Assembly (NCBI GenBank): GCA_963830485.1 | Contig: CAWHNE010000006.1 | Coordinates: 1-64,000 of the forward strand | From: CAIWHR01 sp963830485 | Lineage (GTDB): Bacteria > Pseudomonadota > Gammaproteobacteria > Burkholderiales > Casimicrobiaceae | Direction: 5' to 3' | DNA: 64,000 nt | Shown here: one piece after another, positions 29,900 through 39,050 of the stretch | Position numbering within the stretch: the stretch's first letter is position 1 | How the letters are laid out: the number at the start of each line of letters is the position of its first letter | Made by a program: the position numbers and the translations under genes | Notes under the pieces: model-generated | The model's database searches: none | Seen by the model: the letters and a program-made list of their open reading frames with translations, nothing else | Told to the model about the DNA's origin: nothing

Positions 29900-31033
29900 G
29901 TGATCGACGTCATCGTTCCCGTCCATTCGGGCCTCGCCGCGACGCGGCGCTGCCTCGCCAGCCTGCTCGCTGACGGGCCGACGGACGCATTCGAGGCGGT
30001 CGTCGTCGACGACGCGACACCCGAGCTGGAAATCGCACGCTACCTGGACGAGCTCGCCGCCGCGGGGCGCATCACGCTCCTGCGCAACGACCGCAATCTC
30101 GGCTTCGTCCAATCGGTCAATCGCGGCATGGCGCTGCACGCGGACCGCGACGTGGTCCTGCTCAACAGCGATACCGAGGTCGCGAACGACTGGCTCGACC
30201 GCCTCCACAACTGCGCGGAGCGCGACGCGCATGTCGGCACCGTCACGCCGTTCTCGAGCAACGCGACGATCTGCTCGTATCCGTTCCCGGGATGGATGGG
30301 TGGCGTACCCGGCACGCTCGGGCTCGCCGCGCTCGATCGCGTCTTTGCGACCGTGAACGCCGACAAGCACGTCGACCTCCCGACCGGCGTGGGCTCCTGC
30401 CTGTACATCCGCCGCGCCTGCCTCGAGCAGGTCGGTCCATTCGACGCCGAGCGCTTCGGGCGCGGTTACGGCGAGGAGAACGACTTTTGCCTACGCGCCG
30501 CCGCGACGGGCTGGCGCAGCGTCCTCGCCTGCGACGTGTTCGTCTTCCACGAAGGGTCTGTGAGCTTCGCAGGCGAGCGGGAGGAGCGGGCGAAAGCCGC
30601 GCTCGACGCGCTGCTGCACGCGCATCCCGACTACCTCGACCGCGTGCGCGCATTCGTCGCCGCCGATCCCGCAGCTCCGCTGCGCGCGGCCGTCGATGCG
30701 GCGCGGATCGCCCAGGGCGGCGACGAGGCCGCGTGCGTCGTGGCCGAGCGCGCGGAGGAGCGCCGCCAGCTGCTCACGCGGCTGACCGAGGTCGAGACGC
30801 TCGCGCGCGAGCGCGAAGCCGCGATCGCGGAGCTGCGCAAGGCGCTCGCGCACGCCGAAGCGATCGTGGGGTCGCGCGACGCGGACTTCGCGGCGCTGCG
30901 GGCCGAGATCGACAAGCTGCGCGCGGGATTGAGCCACGCGGAGACGCTCGCGTACGACCGGCTGCACGAGATCGAGCGGATCCACGCGTCACCGGCGTGG
31001 ATGCTCGTCGCGCCATTCCTGCGCCGGAAATGA
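29900..31033 (+). CDS. family 2 glycosyltransferase with C-terminal coiled coil
   Basis: About 377 residues. GT2 motifs: VIDVIVPVHSGLAATRRCL, EAVVVDDATP, LRNDRNLGFVQSVNRGM, VVLLNSDTEVANDWL (the DxD-like SDTEV) and GYGEENDFCLRAAATGW. Residues from about 280 form a heptad-rich alpha helix (TRLTEVETLAREREAAIAEL). The GTG at 29900 places the GT2 fold right at the N-terminus; a TTG at 29861 would overlap the previous gene. It completes a three-gene glycosyltransferase cluster likely making a surface polysaccharide (inference). Confidence 0.85.
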   Translation: MIDVIVPVHSGLAATRRCLASLLADGPTDAFEAVVVDDATPELEIARYLDELAAAGRITLLRNDRNLGFVQSVNRGMALHADRDVVLLNSDTEVANDWLDRLHNCAERDAHVGTVTPFSSNATICSYPFPGWMGGVPGTLGLAALDRVFATVNADKHVDLPTGVGSCLYIRRACLEQVGPFDAERFGRGYGEENDFCLRAAATGWRSVLACDVFVFHEGSVSFAGEREERAKAALDALLHAHPDYLDRVRAFVAADPAAPLRAAVDAARIAQGGDEAACVVAERAEERRQLLTRLTEVETLAREREAAIAELRKALAHAEAIVGSRDADFAALRAEIDKLRAGLSHAETLAYDRLHEIERIHASPAWMLVAPFLRRK

Positions 31034-31067
31034 CGTCCTGCGCGTCGCCGATCATCGGAGAATCGCC

Positions 31068-32045
31068 ATGAATCGCCTCGTCGCCGGCCTCGCGCTGGGA
31101 ACCCTCCTCGCCGCGCCGGCGACGTTGGTCGCGCAGACGCCGGAGCGCATCGTGTTCGCCACCGACTGGCTCGCCGAAGCCGAGCACGGCGGCTTCTACC
31201 AGGCGCAGGCCGAGGGTACCTATCGGAAGCACGGCCTCGATGTGACGATCCGGATGGGCGGTCCGCAGGTCAATGGGCTGCAGCTCCTCGCCGCCGGCCA
31301 GCTCGACGTCGTGATGGGCGACGCGCTGCAGGTCACCTCGGCGATCGAGCAGGCCGTTCCCATCGTCGCGATCGCGGCGACGTTCCAGAAGAACCCCGCG
31401 GTGATCATCGCGCACCCGGGCGTCGCGAAGCTCGAGGACCTCAAGGGGAAACCGATCGCGATCGGGGCGGCTAGCAACACGACGTTCTGGCCGTGGCTCA
31501 GGCAGAGGTACGGCTTCACCGACGACCAGAAGCGCCCGTACGGTTTCTCCGTGCAGCCATTCCTCGCGGATCCGGCGCTCTCGCAGCAGGGCTTCGCGAC
31601 GTCCGAGCCGTTCTCGATCGAGAAGGCGGGGGTGAAGCCCGTCGTGTTCCTGCTCGCGGACCTCGGCTATCCGCCGTACGCCGAGGCGCTCGTCGTCACG
31701 CGTGACACGCTCTCGAAGCGACGCGACGCGCTCGTGCGTTTCGTGCGGGCATCCGCCGAGGGCTGGAAGAGCTATCTCGCGAACCCGGTGCCCGGCAACG
31801 CGCTCATCAAGCGCGACAATCCGCAGATGACCGACGATCTGCTCGCCTACGGCCACCGCAAGATGAAGGAGCACGCGCTCGTCGCCGGCGGTGACGCGGC
31901 CAGGGACGGGCTCCTGACGATGACCGACGCGCGCTGGGCGCGCACCGTCGAGTTCCTGCGCGACGCGGCGCTGGCGAAACCCGGCACCGACTATGCGCAG
32001 GCGCACACGCTGTCGATCGTGAAGGACGTCAAGGTCCTGCCCTGA
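31068..32045 (+). CDS. NMT1/ThiY-like ABC receptor
   Basis: 325 residues. Signal peptide about 1-22 (LLAAPATLVAQ). Core motifs of the NMT1/THI5-like family: IVFATDWLAEAEHGGFYQAQ, GTYRKHGLDVTIRMGG, LLAAGQLDVVMGDAL and AVIIAHPGVAKLEDLKGKPI. Such receptors bind thiamine-pyrimidine precursors, sulfonates or similar aromatic or heterocyclic ligands. It heads a receptor-ATPase-permease operon (31068-33648) with almost no spacing, so it is the periplasmic component of that importer. Confidence 0.9.
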   Translation: MNRLVAGLALGTLLAAPATLVAQTPERIVFATDWLAEAEHGGFYQAQAEGTYRKHGLDVTIRMGGPQVNGLQLLAAGQLDVVMGDALQVTSAIEQAVPIVAIAATFQKNPAVIIAHPGVAKLEDLKGKPIAIGAASNTTFWPWLRQRYGFTDDQKRPYGFSVQPFLADPALSQQGFATSEPFSIEKAGVKPVVFLLADLGYPPYAEALVVTRDTLSKRRDALVRFVRASAEGWKSYLANPVPGNALIKRDNPQMTDDLLAYGHRKMKEHALVAGGDAARDGLLTMTDARWARTVEFLRDAALAKPGTDYAQAHTLSIVKDVKVLP

Positions 32046-32053
32046 GCGTGCCC

Positions 32054-32848
32054 ATGGGCCACGCCGACGCGACGGTGGTGGAGATCGTCGGGGCGCGCAA
32101 GACGTACGCGACGGGCACGCAGGCGCTCGCGCCCGTCGATCTCGCGGTCCGCCGCGGCGAGTTCGTCTCGCTCCTGGGGCCGTCCGGCTGCGGCAAGACG
32201 ACGCTGCTCCACCTGATCGCCGGCCTGCTCGCGCCCGATGCCGGCACGCTCCGCTGGTGGGGCAGCGATTTCGCGACGACCGGCGGCCCCGGGCGACGGG
32301 TCGCGATGGTCTTCCAGGCGCCGACGCTCATGCCGTGGGCGCGCGTCGACGCGAACGTCCGGCTGCCGCTCGCTCTTGCGCACGTCCCGCGTGATCGCGC
32401 CGACGCGGACGTCACCGCCGCGCTCGGACTCGTGGGCCTCGCCGCGTTCGCGCGGCAGTTCCCGCGCGAGCTCTCAGGTGGGATGCAGATGCGCGCGTCG
32501 ATCGCGCGCGCGCTCGTCACCGCGCCCGACCTGCTGCTGATGGACGAGCCGTTCGGCGCGCTCGACGAGTTCACGCGACAGCGGCTCGACGCCGAGCTCC
32601 TGGCGCTGTGGCAGGCGCGCGGCCTCACCGTCGTTTTCGTCACGCACAGCATCGTCGAGGCGGTGTTCCTGTCGACGCGGGTCGCGGTGATGGCGGCGCG
32701 GCCGGGACGGATCCTGGACGAGGTCGCGATCGATGCGCCCTACCCGCGCACCGACGACTTCCGGCTCTCCGCGGCCTTCGCCGCGCATTGCCGGCAGCTG
32801 TCGGAGCAGGTCGCGGCCGCCGGCGCCGCCGCGGAGGCACGCGCGTGA
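32054..32848 (+). CDS. ABC importer ATPase
   Basis: 264 residues of the SsuB/TauB/ThiZ class. Walker A GPSGCGKTT, Q-loop MVFQAPTLMPW, signature LSGGMQMRASIARAL, Walker B LLLMDEPFGALDEFTR and H-loop VFVTHSIVEAVFL. A GTG two codons upstream (32048) is an alternative start. Its last four bases overlap the permease start (GTGA at 32845-32848), showing translational coupling. Confidence 0.92.
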   Translation: MGHADATVVEIVGARKTYATGTQALAPVDLAVRRGEFVSLLGPSGCGKTTLLHLIAGLLAPDAGTLRWWGSDFATTGGPGRRVAMVFQAPTLMPWARVDANVRLPLALAHVPRDRADADVTAALGLVGLAAFARQFPRELSGGMQMRASIARALVTAPDLLLMDEPFGALDEFTRQRLDAELLALWQARGLTVVFVTHSIVEAVFLSTRVAVMAARPGRILDEVAIDAPYPRTDDFRLSAAFAAHCRQLSEQVAAAGAAAEARA

Positions 32849-33648
32849 TCGAGCGCGAAGCAACGGGCACGCGGCTCCTGCGCTTCGCCGCGCCGGCGCT
32901 CGTCGCGCTCGCGGCGCTCGCCGCGTGGCAAGGGCTCGTCGTCGCCTATGACATTCCGCCGTACCTCGTGCCTTCACCGGCCGCCGTGCTCGCAACACTC
33001 GTCGCCGACCGCGCGCTGCTGCTCGACTCGCTCGGCGTGACGCTCGGCGTCGCGCTGACGGCGCTCGCGATCGCGGTCCTGCTGGGCGTCCTTGTCGCGC
33101 TCTTGTTCGTGCAGAGCCGCTGGATCGAGATGAGCCTGTTTCCGTACGCGGTGCTGCTGCAGGTGACGCCGATCGTCGCGATCGCGCCGCTGATCATCAT
33201 CTGGGTGAAGGACACGCGAATCGCCCTCGTCATCTGTGCGGTCGTCGTCGCGATCTTCCCCATCGTCTCCAACACGACGTTGGGCCTGCGCAGCGTGGAT
33301 CCGGGCCTGCTCGATCTCTTCCGCCTGTGTCGGGCGAGCCGTGGGCAGGTGCTGTGGCGACTGCGCGTACCGAGCGCGCTGCCGTACTTCTTCGGCGGGC
33401 TGCGGATCTCGAGCGGGCTCGCGCTCATCGGCGCGGTCGTCGCCGAGTTCGTGGCCGGCACCGGCGGCCAGGGTGCCGGGCTCGCCTACCAGATCCTGCT
33501 CGCCGGGATCCAGCTCAACATCCCGCGGCTGTTCGCGGCACTCGCGCTGATCGCGGCGGCGGGCGTCGCGCTGTTCGCGGCGACCGTGTGGCTCTCGCGC
33601 GCAGCGCTCTCGCGCTGGCACGAAAGCGAGCTCGGCACGCGCGGCTAG
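32845..33648 (+). CDS. ABC importer permease
   Basis: 267 residues with six predicted membrane helices and the BPD-type EAA-like loop (LLDLFRLCRASRGQVLWRL). Begins at the GTG overlapping the ATPase stop codon, which fixes the start. Completes the 31068-33648 importer; same family as SsuC/ThiX. Convergent with the receptor gene at 33665. Confidence 0.9.
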   Translation: MIEREATGTRLLRFAAPALVALAALAAWQGLVVAYDIPPYLVPSPAAVLATLVADRALLLDSLGVTLGVALTALAIAVLLGVLVALLFVQSRWIEMSLFPYAVLLQVTPIVAIAPLIIIWVKDTRIALVICAVVVAIFPIVSNTTLGLRSVDPGLLDLFRLCRASRGQVLWRLRVPSALPYFFGGLRISSGLALIGAVVAEFVAGTGGQGAGLAYQILLAGIQLNIPRLFAALALIAAAGVALFAATVWLSRAALSRWHESELGTRG

Positions 33649-33664
33649 CGCGAAGGTTCCGGCG

Positions 33665-34657
33665 TCAGATCCGGAAGGCTTCGAGCGTCTCGGACGCGAA
33701 CAACGCCTCCGGCGCGAGCAGGCGCTTCGACAGCCGCTGCGCATGGTGGTAGCGGAGGAACGTTTCGAGAACCGGGCGGTTCGCCGCGAATCCGTAGGGC
33801 CACCAGTCGTCGCCCAGCTCCCGCCGCGCTTCCTCCACGTGCGCGATCTGCCACGGCAGCATCGAGGCAAGCGCGTGCGTCGCGTCGAGATCCGCGCGGG
33901 CGCGGCGCTTCGCCTCGACGAAGGCCTTGAACAGCGACTGCGCGACCCACGGATGCGCGCGATGGATATCGCGACGGATGACGATCGTGTGCATGATCGG
34001 GAAGATCCGGGTCTTGCGATGGTAATCGCGCTCGGCGGCGACGTAATCCTCGAACAGGCGCCGGATCGTTCCGGGGCGCGTCGTGAAGGTCGACGGCGTG
34101 CGGGCCGTGTAGAGCGCGTCGATCTCGCCGTCGGCGAGCATCTGCGCCAGCGTCTGCGTGGCGCCGATCGGCGTGACCCGGATCGCCGGCGGCAGGTCGA
34201 GCGCGAGCTTCTCCTCGCGCCCCGGCTCCTCGACGCCGCCGGTGAAATAGTGGACGCCCGCCGGATCGACGCCGTATTCGTCGTGGAGGATGCCGCGAAT
34301 CCAGACGGGCGCCGTCATCTGGTACTCGGGCACGCCGACGCGCCGGCCGGCCAAGTCGCGCGGCTCGCGGATTCCGCTCTTCGCCGAGACGAAAATGCAG
34401 CCATGCCGGAACATTCGCGATGGGAACGCCGGGATCGCGACGAACGGCGGGTCGTCGCGCGACAGCGTCATCGCGTACGACGACAGCGACATCTCGGCGA
34501 CGTCGAATTCGCGATGCCGCAGCATCCGGAAGAACGTCTCCTCGACGTCGAGGCCGAGATATTCGAGGTCGACGCCTTCGGGGCGCACCGAGCCGTCGGC
34601 GAGCGCGCGCGTCCGGTCGTAGTTCCAGCAGGCCAGCGTGAGGGGCAGTCTCGACAT
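33665..34657 (-). CDS. periplasmic-binding-fold protein, 4,5-dihydroxyphthalate decarboxylase-like
   Basis: 330 residues. Begins SRLPLTLACWNYDRTRALAD and contains VAEMSLSSYAM, IPAFPSRMFRHGCIFVSA, VGVPEYQMTAPVWIRGIL and DALYTARTPSTF. The family is annotated either as 4,5-dihydroxyphthalate decarboxylase or as an NMT1-type ABC receptor. No signal peptide is visible, favouring a cytoplasmic role. The ATG at 34655-34657 has AGGAG upstream. It sits 16 bases from the convergent permease and is followed upstream by a MarR gene, so it may be the regulated partner of that regulator. Confidence 0.75.
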   Translation of the reverse strand: MSRLPLTLACWNYDRTRALADGSVRPEGVDLEYLGLDVEETFFRMLRHREFDVAEMSLSSYAMTLSRDDPPFVAIPAFPSRMFRHGCIFVSAKSGIREPRDLAGRRVGVPEYQMTAPVWIRGILHDEYGVDPAGVHYFTGGVEEPGREEKLALDLPPAIRVTPIGATQTLAQMLADGEIDALYTARTPSTFTTRPGTIRRLFEDYVAAERDYHRKTRIFPIMHTIVIRRDIHRAHPWVAQSLFKAFVEAKRRARADLDATHALASMLPWQIAHVEEARRELGDDWWPYGFAANRPVLETFLRYHHAQRLSKRLLAPEALFASETLEAFRI

Positions 34658-34679
34658 GGAGGACTCCTGGCGTCCGGGA

Positions 34680-35282
34680 TCAGGCCCGCGCCCGGCCGTT
34701 TCTCGCGGCCGCCTGCCCGACGCGCCGGCCGAGCTCGCGCGTGGACGGGACCGTTCGATGCGCGGCAATCGCCCGCACCTCGTCGGCGGCGAGGTTCTCG
34801 AGCAGCGCCAGGAGCGTCCGCCGCGTCGCGGCCACGTCCGCGTCCGGTACGCCGCGGACGGCGATCGCGTTGATCTCGCGCGCGAGCGGGACGAGGCGGC
34901 GCTCGAGCGCGCGCCCGCGCGTGGTCAGGAATACCTGCCGCTTGCGGCGATCGCCGGGCACGGGTCGCCGCACCACGTACCCCAGTGTCTCCATCGCCTT
35001 CAGCGCGGCGAACGTCGTCGGCTCCATCATGCCCGCCTCGTGGGACAGTTCCCGTTGCGTGAGCCCATCACCCTCCCAAAGCACGCGCAGGAACGGCCAG
35101 TGGCCGATCGACACGCCGTGCCCGGCGAGCCGCCGTTGGAGCGCGCGGTCCAGCGTGCGGATCGAGTCCTTGACGAGGTGTGCGAGCCGGTCGTGCGGGC
35201 GCGTGGTCCGCCAGCGTCGCAGGACGCGCTGGGTGTCCGTCAGGGCGGCGCCCGCCCGCATCGGTTTCACTCGCTTCGGCAT
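34680..35282 (-). CDS. MarR-family transcriptional regulator
   Basis: 200 residues with the MarR winged helix: HWPFLRVLWEGDGLTQREL, HEAGMMEPTTFAALKAME and the wing RRPVPGDRRKRQVFLT. It is divergent from the ABC operon starting at 35451; a small palindrome lies in the shared region. The first 25 residues and the C-terminal 35 are arginine-rich and poorly conserved, so the exact start (ATG 35282) is tentative. Confidence 0.88.
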   Translation of the reverse strand: MPKRVKPMRAGAALTDTQRVLRRWRTTRPHDRLAHLVKDSIRTLDRALQRRLAGHGVSIGHWPFLRVLWEGDGLTQRELSHEAGMMEPTTFAALKAMETLGYVVRRPVPGDRRKRQVFLTTRGRALERRLVPLAREINAIAVRGVPDADVAATRRTLLALLENLAADEVRAIAAHRTVPSTRELGRRVGQAAARNGRARA

Positions 35283-35348
35283 TGGTCTCGCGCTGTGGGG
35301 ACGCCCCATCGCCCTATCGACACCACCGGCGGAAGTGGGTATCGTTAC

Positions 35349-35360
35349 TTAGAGATCTAA
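35349..35360. promoter_or_regulatory. candidate MarR operator
   Basis: TTAGA-GA-TCTAA forms a small palindrome in the 168-base divergent region between the MarR gene and the ABC operon, in an AT-rich patch of otherwise GC-rich DNA. Binding by the adjacent MarR protein is inference. Confidence 0.4.
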
Positions 35361-35450
35361 TGGTATGCCGCGGCCGCGGCCGCGGCAAGATTGACGTGCG
35401 GCGCAACGGCGCGCCACACTTCGTCGACGGCGGATACGGAGGAGGAAGCG

Positions 35451-36404
35451 ATGAAGGTCTGGAAGCGGGCGGCGGTCGCGGCCGCAATGCTTTTGGCGGT
35501 CGGTATCGCATCCGCGCAGGATGCCGTGAAGGTCGCCGCCGGCCAGCGCGGCAACTGGGACACGACGATCGCGGAGGTCGGCCAGCGCGGCGGCATCTTC
35601 AAGAAGCACGGCCTCACCGTCGAGATCCTCTGGACGCAGGGTGGCGGCGAGACGCAGCAGGCGGTGCTTTCGAACAGCGTCGACATCGGCGTCGCGCCGG
35701 GGATCATGGGCGTGCTCTCCGCGTACTCGAAGGGCGCGCCGGTGCGCATCATCGGCGCGCAGACCAACGGCGCGTCCGACATCTACTGGTACGTCCCGGC
35801 GAATTCGCCCATCAAGTCGCTCAAGGACACCGAGGGCAAGACGATCGCCTACTCGACGAACGGGTCGTCGACACACGGTGTCGTCACCGCGTTCATGAAG
35901 CAGTACGACCTCAAGGCGAAGCCGACGGCCACCGGCGGACCGGCGCCCACGCTGACGCAGGTCATGTCGGGACAGATCGACGTCGGCTGGGCGGCGCCGC
36001 CGTTCGGGCTTCAGCAGCTCGACGAAGGCAAGATCCGGAAGATCGCGACCGGCGACGACGCTGCCGCCTTCAAGGGGCAGACGGTGCGCCTGATCATCAC
36101 CAACGTGCAGACGCTGCAAAACCGCAAGGCGGTCGTCGAGCGCTTCATGAAGGCGTACCGGGAGACGATCGACTGGCTATATTCGAACGACCCGGTTGCG
36201 CTGCAGACCTACGCCGACTTCACCGGCATTTCGCTCGCCACCGCCAAGCGCACGCGCGACGAGTTCTTCCCCAAGTCGTCGGTCGATCCCGACCGGATCA
36301 TCGGCGTCGACACCATCGTCCAGGACGCCGTCGCGCTCAAGTTCACGGCGGCACCGATCACGAAGGAACAGCTCGCCGAGCTGATCCAGATCCCGCCGCG
36401 CTGA
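35451..36404 (+). CDS. SsuA/NMT1-type ABC receptor
   Basis: 317 residues. ATG 35451 follows GGAGGAAG. Signal peptide about 1-23 (AMLLAVGIASAQD). Motifs: AEVGQRGGIFKKHGLTVEIL, VLSNSVDIGVAPG and TIAYSTNGSSTHGVVTAF. Typical of receptors for sulfonates and small aromatic or heterocyclic compounds. First gene of a receptor-ATPase-permease-permease operon (35451-38810), next to a divergent MarR regulator. Confidence 0.9.
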   Translation: MKVWKRAAVAAAMLLAVGIASAQDAVKVAAGQRGNWDTTIAEVGQRGGIFKKHGLTVEILWTQGGGETQQAVLSNSVDIGVAPGIMGVLSAYSKGAPVRIIGAQTNGASDIYWYVPANSPIKSLKDTEGKTIAYSTNGSSTHGVVTAFMKQYDLKAKPTATGGPAPTLTQVMSGQIDVGWAAPPFGLQQLDEGKIRKIATGDDAAAFKGQTVRLIITNVQTLQNRKAVVERFMKAYRETIDWLYSNDPVALQTYADFTGISLATAKRTRDEFFPKSSVDPDRIIGVDTIVQDAVALKFTAAPITKEQLAELIQIPPR

Positions 36405-36433
36405 CGCGGCGCGCCGGAACGCGGTCTCGACCG

Positions 36434-37285
36434 ATGACCGGCGCCCCGATTTCCGCCCCCGCCGTCGAGCGAGTGCCGCTGCTCGACGTCCGCGGGATCA
36501 CGAAACGGTTTTCGACGGACGAGGGCCCGCTCACAGCCGTCGACGACGTCTCGTTCACGGTCGCCGCCGGCGAATTCGTCTCGATCATCGGGCCGTCGGG
36601 CTGCGGCAAGTCGACGCTGTTCAACATCATCGGCGGGTTGACCGGCGACTACGAAGGCCGCGTCACCGTCGAGGACAGCGTCGTGACGGGCACGCACCCG
36701 GCGATCGGCATGGTGTTCCAGGAAGAGTCGACGTTCCCGTGGCGCACCGTGCAGGACAACGTCGCATTTCCGCTCGAGATTGTGGGTGTTGCGAAGGCGG
36801 AGCGGATGGAGCGGGCCGCGCACTTCATCGCGCTCGTCGGCCTGCAGGGGTTCGAGCGCAGGTTCCCCGCCGAGCTGTCGGGCGGCATGCGCCAGCGCGT
36901 TGCCATCGCGCGCACGCTTGCCTCCGAGCCGCGGATCCTGCTCATGGACGAGCCGTTCGCCGCGCTCGACGAGCAGACGCGCCTTCTGCTCGGCGACAAG
37001 GTGCTGCAGATCCAGCAGGAACTGAAGCAGACGACGCTGCTCATCACGCACAACCTGACCGAGGCCGTCCAACTCTCGGACCGCGTGCTCGTGATGACCT
37101 ATCGACCGGGGCGGCTCAAGCGTGCCGTCGCGATCGACCTGCCGCACCCGCGCGATTCCGAGGTCGTGTCGAGCGACGCGTTCGGCCACTACGTCGCCGA
37201 GATCTGGCATGACCTGCGCGAGGAGGCGACCCGGGGCATTGCGGATGCCGAGTCGCGCGTCCGCGCAGGCGGAGCTCGGCGATGA
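36434..37285 (+). CDS. ABC importer ATPase
   Basis: 283 residues. Walker A GPSGCGKST, Q-loop MVFQEESTFPW, signature LSGGMRQRVAIARTL, Walker B ILLMDEPFAALDEQTR and H-loop LITHNLTEAVQL: the SsuB/TauB class. Overlaps the next gene by four bases (ATGA at 37282-37285). Confidence 0.93.
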   Translation: MTGAPISAPAVERVPLLDVRGITKRFSTDEGPLTAVDDVSFTVAAGEFVSIIGPSGCGKSTLFNIIGGLTGDYEGRVTVEDSVVTGTHPAIGMVFQEESTFPWRTVQDNVAFPLEIVGVAKAERMERAAHFIALVGLQGFERRFPAELSGGMRQRVAIARTLASEPRILLMDEPFAALDEQTRLLLGDKVLQIQQELKQTTLLITHNLTEAVQLSDRVLVMTYRPGRLKRAVAIDLPHPRDSEVVSSDAFGHYVAEIWHDLREEATRGIADAESRVRAGGARR

Positions 37286-38052
37286 CGTTCGGCCCCTGGC
37301 TCCGCTCCCCAGGCGGTGCGCGGACGTTCGGCGTCGCAGCGACGCTGGCGGCGGTCGCGCTGGTCGAGCTCCTGATCCGCGTGGGCGTCATCAACGCGTT
37401 CATCGTGCCGCTGCCCTCGCAGATCGCGGCGGCGATTCCCCGGATCGTCGTCGAGGAGCACGTGCTGCCGCGGTTCTGGCAGACGACGCGCGAAGTGCTC
37501 TTCGCGAGCGCGCTCCTGGCCACGTTCGGCATCGCGGCGGGCGCCCTGCTCTTCCGCTTCCGGCTCCTGCGCGAGGCATGCCTGACCTGGGTCGGCGCGC
37601 TGGCCGCGGCGCCGATCGTGCTCATGTACCCGCTGTTCCTCGTGATCTTCGGCCGCAGCGCGACGACCATCGTGATGATCGGATTCGCCGCGGGGCTCGC
37701 GCCGGTGATCCTGAAGACCGTCGAGGGGCTCACGGGGACGCATCGCGTGCTGATCGACGTCGGCCGCAGCTTCAGGCTCACCTCCACGCAGCAGTTCCGC
37801 ACGATCCTCCTCCCCGCGGCGCTGCCGGCGATCTTCGTCGGCCTGCGCCTGGGCCTCGTTTTCGCGATGATCAACATCGTTGGCGTCGAGTTCCTCATCA
37901 ACTTCGGCGGCCTGGGCCAGCTGATCAACGAGCTCGCCGAACGGTACGATCTTCCGGGCACCTACGGCGCGATCCTGTTCGTGATCCTCGCCTCCGTCGT
38001 CTTCTTCGACCTCACCGAACGTCTCGAGCGATGGCTGCGGCCCCATCAATGA
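37282..38052 (+). CDS. ABC importer permease 1
   Basis: 256 residues, about six membrane helices, with the conserved cytoplasmic loop (TEGLTGTHRVLIDVGRSFR-like region, residues about 150-170) that contacts the ATPase. Start fixed by the four-base overlap with the ATPase gene. Pairs with the following permease, so the translocation pore is probably a heterodimer. Confidence 0.92.
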   Translation: MTFGPWLRSPGGARTFGVAATLAAVALVELLIRVGVINAFIVPLPSQIAAAIPRIVVEEHVLPRFWQTTREVLFASALLATFGIAAGALLFRFRLLREACLTWVGALAAAPIVLMYPLFLVIFGRSATTIVMIGFAAGLAPVILKTVEGLTGTHRVLIDVGRSFRLTSTQQFRTILLPAALPAIFVGLRLGLVFAMINIVGVEFLINFGGLGQLINELAERYDLPGTYGAILFVILASVVFFDLTERLERWLRPHQ

Positions 38053-38810
38053 GACGTCCCGTGTGGGCGCTGCGCGCCGCGATCGTGGTGACGGTGCTCG
38101 TCGCCTGGGAAGCACTCGCGGCGTCGGGCCTCTTGTTCCGCGATGTGGTCCCCTCGCTCGCTGCGATCGGCGCCGCGGTCGGCCGCCTGCTTGCGGCGCG
38201 CGAGTTCTACGCAAACCTGGGCGTTACCGCGATGGAGGTCGCCGTCGCCATGGCGATCGGCGGCATCGCGGGCCTCGCGGTCGGCATCGCGCTCGGCGCG
38301 AACCGGTTCCTTTCCCGCGCGTTCGAGTCGCTGCTGCTCTACCTCGGGCCGACGCCCAAGATCATCTTCTTTCCGGTGATGATCATGTGGTTCGGCGTGG
38401 GCTCGGGATCGAAGATCGCGATGGGCGCCCTCTCCTGCTTCTTCCCGCTGGCGATCAGCGTGGCGGCTGGCATGCGGGCGATCGAGCCTGTGCTGATTCG
38501 CGTCGGTCAAAGCTTTCGCGCGTCGACCTGGCAGATGGTCACGCGGATCTACCTGCCCGCGATGCGCGAGCCGATCGTCAACGGCGTGCGGCTCGGACTC
38601 GGCGTCGCGATTATCGGCACGCTGCTTGCGGAGACGAAGCTGTCCAACCGCGGACTTGGCTATCTCGTGATCCAGGCGTACAGCCTGTTCGACATGCCGC
38701 GGATGTACGCGCTTCTGATCGTGCTCTTCGCGCTCGCGATCGGCGCCAATGCGCTGATCGACCGGGCGTCCAAGACGGGGACGGTGCCTGCCGGCCAAGG
38801 CAAGCCATAA
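38049..38810 (+). CDS. ABC importer permease 2
   Basis: 253 residues, about six membrane helices; contains GPTPKIIFFPVMIMWFGVG and the loop IRVGQSFRASTWQMVTRIYL. The ATG at 38049 overlaps the stop of permease 1; an ATG six codons upstream is less likely. Last gene of the operon, ending 16 bases before the tRNA-Leu gene. Confidence 0.92.
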   Translation: MRRPVWALRAAIVVTVLVAWEALAASGLLFRDVVPSLAAIGAAVGRLLAAREFYANLGVTAMEVAVAMAIGGIAGLAVGIALGANRFLSRAFESLLLYLGPTPKIIFFPVMIMWFGVGSGSKIAMGALSCFFPLAISVAAGMRAIEPVLIRVGQSFRASTWQMVTRIYLPAMREPIVNGVRLGLGVAIIGTLLAETKLSNRGLGYLVIQAYSLFDMPRMYALLIVLFALAIGANALIDRASKTGTVPAGQGKP

Positions 38811-38826
38811 CGGTACAATTCCCTCG

Positions 38827-38910
38827 GCCCGGGTGGTGAAACTGGTAGACACAAGGGACTTAAAATCCCTGCCTCGCAAGGGGGTGCGGGTCCGAATCCC
38901 GCCCCGGGCA
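38827..38910 (+). tRNA. tRNA-Leu (anticodon UAA)
   Basis: 84 bases. Acceptor GCCCGGG pairs with CCCGGGC; the anticodon loop CT-TAA-AA has TAA at 38861-38863; a class II long variable arm follows (GCCTCGCAAGGGGGT). CCA is not encoded (CAC follows the discriminator A). A TACAAT -10-like box ends eight bases upstream. Confidence 0.96.
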
Positions 38911-39050
38911 CACGTTTTATAGATAGCACTTACTGACTAGAGAGGCTATGTCTCTAGCCTGTCTCTAGCGGTCACGCAGACCCCCGAAATCCGCGCTACG
39001 ATTACGCGGTGGCCACGCGCGACACCGACGGTGACTTGATCCTGTAGGCG

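Noticed and set aside
38827..38910. integration (att) duplication at the tRNA-Leu gene
   Set aside because: I found no second copy of the tRNA 3' end downstream and no integrase gene.
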